Positions 51,466 to 55,704 of a stretch of DNA of 55,704 nt are shown here, piece after piece; position 1 is the first letter of the stretch, and the number at the start of each line of letters is the position of its first letter. This DNA comes from Gammaproteobacteria bacterium (lineage in GTDB: Bacteria > Pseudomonadota > Gammaproteobacteria > Legionellales > Legionellaceae), in NCBI GenBank assembly GCA_030147635.1, contig JASBUZ010000034.1:1-55704 (forward strand), read 5' to 3'. Made by a program: the position numbers and the translations under genes. The notes beneath the pieces are model-generated. The model was not told the origin of the DNA. It ran no database searches and was given only the letters and a program-made list of their open reading frames with translations.

Positions 51466-52494
51466 CTAGGGACTTAGATTAGACCTCCTAGATGCAGCGC
51501 ATTCATTGATGTCATCTATAAGGATATTTGCTAAAGTTTCAGCGTTAGCTTTGCTAGTGTTGACTATTGCATCACATGGAAACTCCCTAGTTGCCACAAA
51601 TTTTACTGAATCACCATCTATTTTGAATATACGTGCAAGTTCATTACGAGTTTTCGTGACGAGCGCCATGTCTCTCGATGCTTCGGGTATGCTGTTATCA
51701 ATAACTTGTTCAATATCTGCCGATGATAATGTGTCAATGACATCAGAACCTTCATAATCTTTTGGTACGGTATCGATCAGCATGGATAGTTGTTCATATG
51801 AATACAGGCCTGTAGCTGTGTGTCCTGTGTACCCACTTTCACGGCGATCTCTAAGTCGTCGACTAAGTTCAGCTGGAGGGCAATAGGCTAGAACTTTAAA
51901 AAAATCTACTGCTTGGTCTTGATGAGCGCTAGTGTAAGCTTCGATATGTTTTTCAGTAGCATCCAATATCTGGGCAGGGCTAAATCCTTCGTGTGGGTTC
52001 ACATCAAGAATAAGCGTATCATCTGGCTCATATGTCTGGGAAAAAGCATCTTCTAGATAGGCATTAAAAAACGGTTCTAATCCCCAAAATGAAGTAATTT
52101 CTTTTCTTGATTCACTCTGAGTTGCTAGGTCACGCAAACATGTAGCTAACAAAGGAATATCTGATTCTGCAATACCGGCTTGTTCTAATTGTTTCTCTAT
52201 AGCCGCATCATGAACAGACGATATATGTATCTTAACACCACTACTATCAAGGTTGAGCTCACCTTTGATTGGAAAGTCAATTAGTCTATCGGTAAGACCA
52301 TAACGGCCTAAACATGCTCGAGCTTCTTCAGATAAAGAATCAATAATGGACTTCGATGCATTCCGCGCTTTTGGACCAGCTTTATCATAAAAGTCATCGG
52401 TGGCAGCAAGTTTGCATTGATGATTATTCACTAGCTTGCCACAAAGTGTTGATTTTCCAGTAGAGGATGATCCTAGCAAAAGAACAATTCTCAT
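51466..52494 (-). CDS. P-loop kinase-like protein (paralogue of 25529-26572)
   Basis: The 342-residue protein opens with Walker A GSSSTGKST (residues 8-16), followed by TDDFYDK, a strand TLILDVNPHEG and a lid segment AYCPPAELSRRLRDRR. These correspond one by one to landmarks of the cargo protein at 25529, though overall identity looks low. The family resembles antibiotic or nucleotide kinases; the substrate is unknown. The last residues (ECAASRRSNLSP) are polar. It is divergent from the phosphotransferase at 52707. Confidence 0.65.
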   Translation of the reverse strand: MRIVLLLGSSSTGKSTLCGKLVNNHQCKLAATDDFYDKAGPKARNASKSIIDSLSEEARACLGRYGLTDRLIDFPIKGELNLDSSGVKIHISSVHDAAIEKQLEQAGIAESDIPLLATCLRDLATQSESRKEITSFWGLEPFFNAYLEDAFSQTYEPDDTLILDVNPHEGFSPAQILDATEKHIEAYTSAHQDQAVDFFKVLAYCPPAELSRRLRDRRESGYTGHTATGLYSYEQLSMLIDTVPKDYEGSDVIDTLSSADIEQVIDNSIPEASRDMALVTKTRNELARIFKIDGDSVKFVATREFPCDAIVNTSKANAETLANILIDDINECAASRRSNLSP

Positions 52495-52706
52495 TTTTAT
52501 CCCTTGTTTGAATTTCAGAATAAAATATCCAACGTCCTAAATCAAACATGACTCATGTGCCAAGTATAGCATAATTAAGACAACACGATTTTTTTATTCG
52601 TGTGTGAAGAGAGTCAACGAAGGGGTTATCCCACGTTATTAAAAATACTCAAATTTTTGTAGATTATTATGATAAAATGGGTATTTTAACGAATTTGATT
52701 GCAATT

Positions 52707-53648
52707 ATGTCTAATGATCTAAGATTTACCTCCGAAGATGAGTACTGTGCAGCACGAGCTAATATAGATTTTTGGTGGCCTTATATCATTGAAGTGCTAC
52801 AACGACATAATCTTGCTGGTGCTGATAAGCGCGAAGTAACTAAGTGTGGTTTTAATCCAACCTATCCGGTTTTTTTAATTGACGATATCGTTATAAAATT
52901 TTTTGGACATCGTTCACATTGGCGAAATGCTTTTACGACAGAGTGTGCTGCCCACGAATACTTAAGTAAAGACGATACGATATTAGCCTCACGAATACTG
53001 GCTACTGGAGAGTTATTTCCAGAAGCTGAAGCATCTTGGTCGTATATTCTGTCTTCTAAAATTCCTGGCCAGTCTTGGTTAAATACAACCTTAACGTTTG
53101 AAGAGAAAAATAATATTGCTGCAGAAATAGGGTGCCAGCTACACAAAATTCATTCATTACCACTTGATGAACGACTTTTGCATGATCATGCATGGTCTAA
53201 ATTAGATTTTAGAGGGGCTGCTGATAAAAGCATATTACCGAAGCATTTAGTTGCTCAAGTGGAAGATTTCATTACAAGACTTGATGATTTTGATCGATGC
53301 TTTGTAAATGGCGATATTGTTCCTACACATATTTTCATTGAAAGTGGTCATTTAACCGGTATTATTGATTGGGGTGATGCGACTGTAACAGATCGCCATT
53401 ATGAGCTTGGCAAATTAATGGATACGTTTGACTGGGATAAGCGATTGCTTAAAACAGTTTTACAAACATCCGACTGGCCCATTAAAGCAAATTTTTCAAA
53501 ACAAGCACTTGGTCTTTCTTTATATAGGCAAGCAGTAGGATTGACTCAGCATAGTACATTTGATGTGTTTTATAAGTTACCTCATTTAATACAGCTAGAT
53601 ACGATATCTACTTTGGACGAACTTGCTGATACTTTATTTGGCGTGTAG
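52707..53648 (+). CDS. APH-family phosphotransferase
   Basis: The 313-residue protein has the APH fold with catalytic loop FVNGDIVPTHIFI and metal loop GIIDWGDATVTD. The usual His before Gly-Asp is Asn, and the Asn of the loop is His, a variant known in hygromycin and macrolide-type phosphotransferase relatives. Asp is kept, so activity is plausible. ATG 52707 is preferred because a possible -10 box lies close to the other candidate (52677). Confidence 0.75.
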   Translation: MSNDLRFTSEDEYCAARANIDFWWPYIIEVLQRHNLAGADKREVTKCGFNPTYPVFLIDDIVIKFFGHRSHWRNAFTTECAAHEYLSKDDTILASRILATGELFPEAEASWSYILSSKIPGQSWLNTTLTFEEKNNIAAEIGCQLHKIHSLPLDERLLHDHAWSKLDFRGAADKSILPKHLVAQVEDFITRLDDFDRCFVNGDIVPTHIFIESGHLTGIIDWGDATVTDRHYELGKLMDTFDWDKRLLKTVLQTSDWPIKANFSKQALGLSLYRQAVGLTQHSTFDVFYKLPHLIQLDTISTLDELADTLFGV

Positions 53649-53784
53649 GTTGATTGGCAAGCGGGGGCATTCGGACAAAGACTTACGGTTTCAGCACAAT
53701 AATCTATTTTCAAACCGTAATTTTCTGTGCGAAATTCATCTGATCTTAAATTGACCACATCATTTGGATGCAATTATAGTGTTC

Positions 53785-54060
53785 TTAAACGAGGTTGCTT
53801 GGATCAATTGACGATCCGGTGATTTCAAAAATTTTCTTTCTAGATTTCTCGCCGCGAACCAATTTGATTTGTTTGCGCGGCACCTCAAAGCATTTTGCTA
53901 AATATTTTATAAGCATTTCATTTGCGCGCCCTTCAATGGGTGGTGTATTTAGGCGAATTTTAAGCGCACCATCATGTAGTCCTGAAATTTCAGTGGATTT
54001 GGCACCGGGCTGTATGTAAAGGTTCAGCCTGATCACATTATTTTCATACTTGTACCACAT
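53785..54060 (-). CDS. YggU/DUF167-family protein
   Basis: The 91-residue protein has the DUF167 pattern throughout: LYIQPGAKSTEISGLHDGAL, then IRLNTPPIEGRANEMLI and IKLVRGEKSRKKIFEI. The fold is a small alpha/beta sandwich of unknown function found in many bacteria. Length is normal. Confidence 0.9.
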   Translation of the reverse strand: MWYKYENNVIRLNLYIQPGAKSTEISGLHDGALKIRLNTPPIEGRANEMLIKYLAKCFEVPRKQIKLVRGEKSRKKIFEITGSSIDPSNLV

Positions 54061-54139
54061 ACGCCTCTCACTTTTACCATGAATAATATTTGATCGTTAT
54101 TTGTTCATCCCATGGAGCTGTACATAAAAAACATCTCTA

Positions 54140-54169
54140 TTCTATATTACAGATACAGAATGTATAGAA
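54140..54169. promoter_or_regulatory. Inverted repeat upstream of the recombinase (possible res or operator site)
   Basis: TTCTATA (54140-54146) and TATAGAA (54163-54169) form an inverted pair in a 230-base AT-rich gap, with a further palindrome AATACGTATT at 54242-54251. Serine resolvase genes often have their binding sites just upstream, which fits the position. No crossover site can be proven by eye. Confidence 0.35.
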
Positions 54170-54292
54170 ATAACGACCGGTTTTACTGTTATTTAATGTA
54201 TAACACAAACACATTTTATTTTTATTGTTATTTGTATAATAAATACGTATTATTTAAGTTAAAAGTTAACATTATCTTTTTGAGATCAAATA

Positions 54293-54919
54293 ATGAGCAA
54301 AACGATCGCTTATATTCGGACATCTACAGATAAGCAAGATTTGAACAATCAAAAGCTGGAAATTTTTGAGTATGCGAAAAAACACAAACTCACCGTCGAT
54401 GATTTTATTCAGATGTCAATTTCAAGTCGAAAAAACAGTAAAGAGCGACGCATCGACGAAATGATGGAAAAACTAGATGGTGCTGATATATTGATTGTCA
54501 CTGAACTCAGTCGGTTAGGACGAAGTACTGCGGAGGTGATTGGGTTAGTCAATGAATTAATAAATAAAAAAGTCCGCATTATCGTGATCAAACAAAAGCT
54601 CGATATTTGTCAGCACGATATGACATCAAAAGTCATGATCACGCTTTTTTCTTTATTTTCAGAACTTGAACGTGATTTAATCAGCCTCAGAACGAAAGAA
54701 GCATTGGCTAGCAAAAGGGCCCAAGGTATTAAGCTTGGGAAACCCAAGGGAACAATACAGGCGAGTAAGTTTGATAAAGATGTCGATAAAATCAAAGAGC
54801 TTTTGAATCTTGGGTTATCAGTAAGAAAAATTGCTAATTATCTCGGGTATAACAATCATATTGGGCTTAATATGTATGTTAAAAAGCGTAACCTAAGACA
54901 AGCCACAATAACATCATGA
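54293..54919 (+). CDS. Serine recombinase (resolvase/invertase family)
   Basis: The 208-residue protein has the catalytic serine in AYIRTSTDKQ (Ser11, with Arg9), the conserved ELSRLGRS block (about residues 66-73) and a C-terminal helix-turn-helix (LNLGLSVRKIANYLGYNN). The size is that of small resolvases or invertases of plasmids and transposons. ATG 54293 follows the AT-rich repeat region. It could resolve a cointegrate or invert a nearby segment; no transposase is present in the window beside it. Confidence 0.9.
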   Translation: MSKTIAYIRTSTDKQDLNNQKLEIFEYAKKHKLTVDDFIQMSISSRKNSKERRIDEMMEKLDGADILIVTELSRLGRSTAEVIGLVNELINKKVRIIVIKQKLDICQHDMTSKVMITLFSLFSELERDLISLRTKEALASKRAQGIKLGKPKGTIQASKFDKDVDKIKELLNLGLSVRKIANYLGYNNHIGLNMYVKKRNLRQATITS

Positions 54920-54980
54920 ATACGTTCAAATATTTGATAACTCAGTGAATCATGGCATTTGCACATTAGGAAATCATTTT

Positions 54981-55412
54981 ATGCTCTATAACGTTAACAA
55001 AAATGATTATATTGTACTCATAGAAATATGGGAGGCATCGGTACGGACAACACATGGTTTTTTGACGGATCAAGAAATAAACCGCCTAAAAAAATTAGTT
55101 TTTGAGAAGTATTTTGATGCGGTAACTACTCTGAAATGCTTCAAAAATAATGCAAATGATATACTTGGCTTTTGCGGTATCCTGAACAAAAAAATTGAAA
55201 TGCTCTTTGTGTCTCCTGGTGCTCAAGGACAAGGCATTGGCACAGCATTATGTCAATATGCTGTTGATCACTACGGGGCTACCAAAGTTGATGTAAATGA
55301 ACAAAATCCCCGTGCAATACAGTTTTATAAAAAAAAGGGATTTAGGGTAGTGGAGCGTTCTGAGCTCGATAGTGAAGGGCAACCGTATCCGATTTTACAT
55401 ATGGAAAAATAA
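54981..55412 (+). CDS. GNAT acetyltransferase
   Basis: The 143-residue protein has IEIWEASVRTTHGFLT, the acetyl-CoA loop VSPGAQGQGIGTALCQYAV and QFYKKKGFRVVERSE, very like the YjaB/PhnO-type GNATs. Substrate unknown. ATG 54981 with AGGA before it is preferred to GTG 54945. Confidence 0.85.
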   Translation: MLYNVNKNDYIVLIEIWEASVRTTHGFLTDQEINRLKKLVFEKYFDAVTTLKCFKNNANDILGFCGILNKKIEMLFVSPGAQGQGIGTALCQYAVDHYGATKVDVNEQNPRAIQFYKKKGFRVVERSELDSEGQPYPILHMEK

Positions 55413-55477
55413 CTTCCAGCAACTTAACCACGTCGAACCTATTCATGTAAACAATTTTAAAATCCATAATATTTCTC

Positions 55478-55508
55478 TTGACCCTCACGTTGCGTGATAG
55501 AATATACT
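55478..55508 (+). promoter_or_regulatory. MerR-type promoter with 19-bp spacer
   Basis: TTGACC (55478-55483) and TATACT (55503-55508) are separated by 19 bases holding the inverted repeat TCACG/CGTGA (55485-55489, 55493-55497). This is the hallmark of a MerR-regulated promoter, and a MerR gene starts 18 bases later. Confidence 0.82.
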
Positions 55509-55525
55509 CCAACTCAGGAGTAAAT

Positions 55526-55704
55526 GTGAAATACCATAAAATTAAAGATGTCAGCAGAATGACGGCATTAAGTATCCGCTCACTGCAATACTATGATGAT
55601 ATTGGATTGTTAAAACCGTCTGTCCGAACAGAGGCAGGGTATCGTTTGTATTCAGAGCAAGATTTAATCCGACTACAACAAGTGGTGACATTAAAATTTT
55701 TAGG
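55526..55704 (+). CDS. MerR-family regulator (partial, runs off the window)
   Basis: From GTG 55526, preceded by CAGGAG, the frame reads YHKIKDVSRMTALSIRSLQY and then YDDIGLLKPSVRTEAGYR, a typical MerR winged-helix DNA-binding domain, and continues past 55704. About 59 residues are visible, so the ligand domain is unknown. The start lies very close to the promoter, as in autoregulated MerR genes. TipAL-type relatives have the same DNA-binding start. Confidence 0.85.
   Translation, partial: MKYHKIKDVSRMTALSIRSLQYYDDIGLLKPSVRTEAGYRLYSEQDLIRLQQVVTLKFL

Noticed and set aside
53582-53773. 63-residue minus-strand frame (MHPNDVVNLRSDEF)
   Set aside because: It overlaps the phosphotransferase end, has no clear ribosome site and I cannot match it to a family; it may be a gene fragment but is not supportable.
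33361-55412. Integron-like gene cassette array
   Set aside because: The genes are small and varied but lie on both strands with overlaps, and no repeated attC-like recombination sites were seen between them.
1-55704. tRNA genes or attachment sites for ICE integration
   Set aside because: I looked for tRNA-like arms and paired direct repeats at the element edges and found none; element ends are probably outside the window.

Overview
This AT-rich window looks like a chromosomal or integrative region of a Legionella-like gammaproteobacterium. The best clue is an lvr-type module (LvrA-like, LvrB-like and a short CsrA paralogue) placed directly in front of an F-type conjugation region. That arrangement is known from Legionella integrative conjugative elements. 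I see no tRNA, rRNA, CRISPR array, integrase, replication or partition gene. The element could therefore be an ICE whose ends lie outside the window, or part of a large plasmid; the sequence alone does not decide.

Layout. Positions 1-141 hold two overlapping left ends of an IS6-family insertion sequence. A carbon-nitrogen hydrolase (222-1028, +) and a methyltransferase plus XRE repressor pair (1048-2416, -) follow. A 230-bp regulatory gap packed with TTCTRCA half-sites separates the repressor from lvrA. From 2650 to 19411 there is one long + strand operon: lvrA, lvrB, csrA-like lvrC, then traA-L-E-K-B-V-C-W-U, trbC, traN, traF, a trbB-like thioredoxin, traH, traG and a small gene, ending at a hairpin terminator (19494-19524). 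Most neighbours overlap by 4 to 23 bases. The operon encodes pilin, the envelope-spanning channel, the assembly ATPase, pilus assembly factors and mating-pair stabilisation proteins.

Between traG and traD lies a cargo block (19609-28061): a 1002-residue helical-repeat protein, a beta-lactamase-fold serine hydrolase that starts inside the tail of a second copy of the same fold, a Cys/Gly-rich protein, a P-loop kinase-like protein, a DOT1-like methyltransferase and an ORF6N protein. The DNA-processing genes come next: traD (coupling protein), traI (MobF relaxase-helicase) and a ribbon-helix-helix protein. A perfect 11-bp inverted repeat upstream of traD is an oriT candidate.

From about 33360 to the end the character changes to a dense mosaic of single-domain enzymes on both strands: eight GNAT acetyltransferases, three aminoglycoside-phosphotransferase-fold kinases, two class I methyltransferases, a NUDIX hydrolase, two P-loop proteins, an alpha/beta hydrolase, a class A beta-lactamase homologue, two MerR regulators with typical 19-bp-spacer promoters, and some housekeeping-type genes (NnrE, TIGR01777 epimerase, YggU). 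Several are broken or lack a start: an LD-carboxypeptidase with an internal deletion, an AAC(6')-like gene without a normal start codon, and a conserved hypothetical gene cut short. A 31-bp relic of one kinase gene sits 3.2 kb away from its parent. This suggests repeated acquisition and recombination of small-molecule-modifying genes.

The observations most worth following up are: the class A beta-lactamase homologue whose nucleophile position is Cys and whose Glu166 appears lost; the 28-34-residue solenoid repeat protein in the traG-traD cargo slot; the paired P-loop kinase-like family; and the operator array that probably ties the XRE repressor to conjugation.
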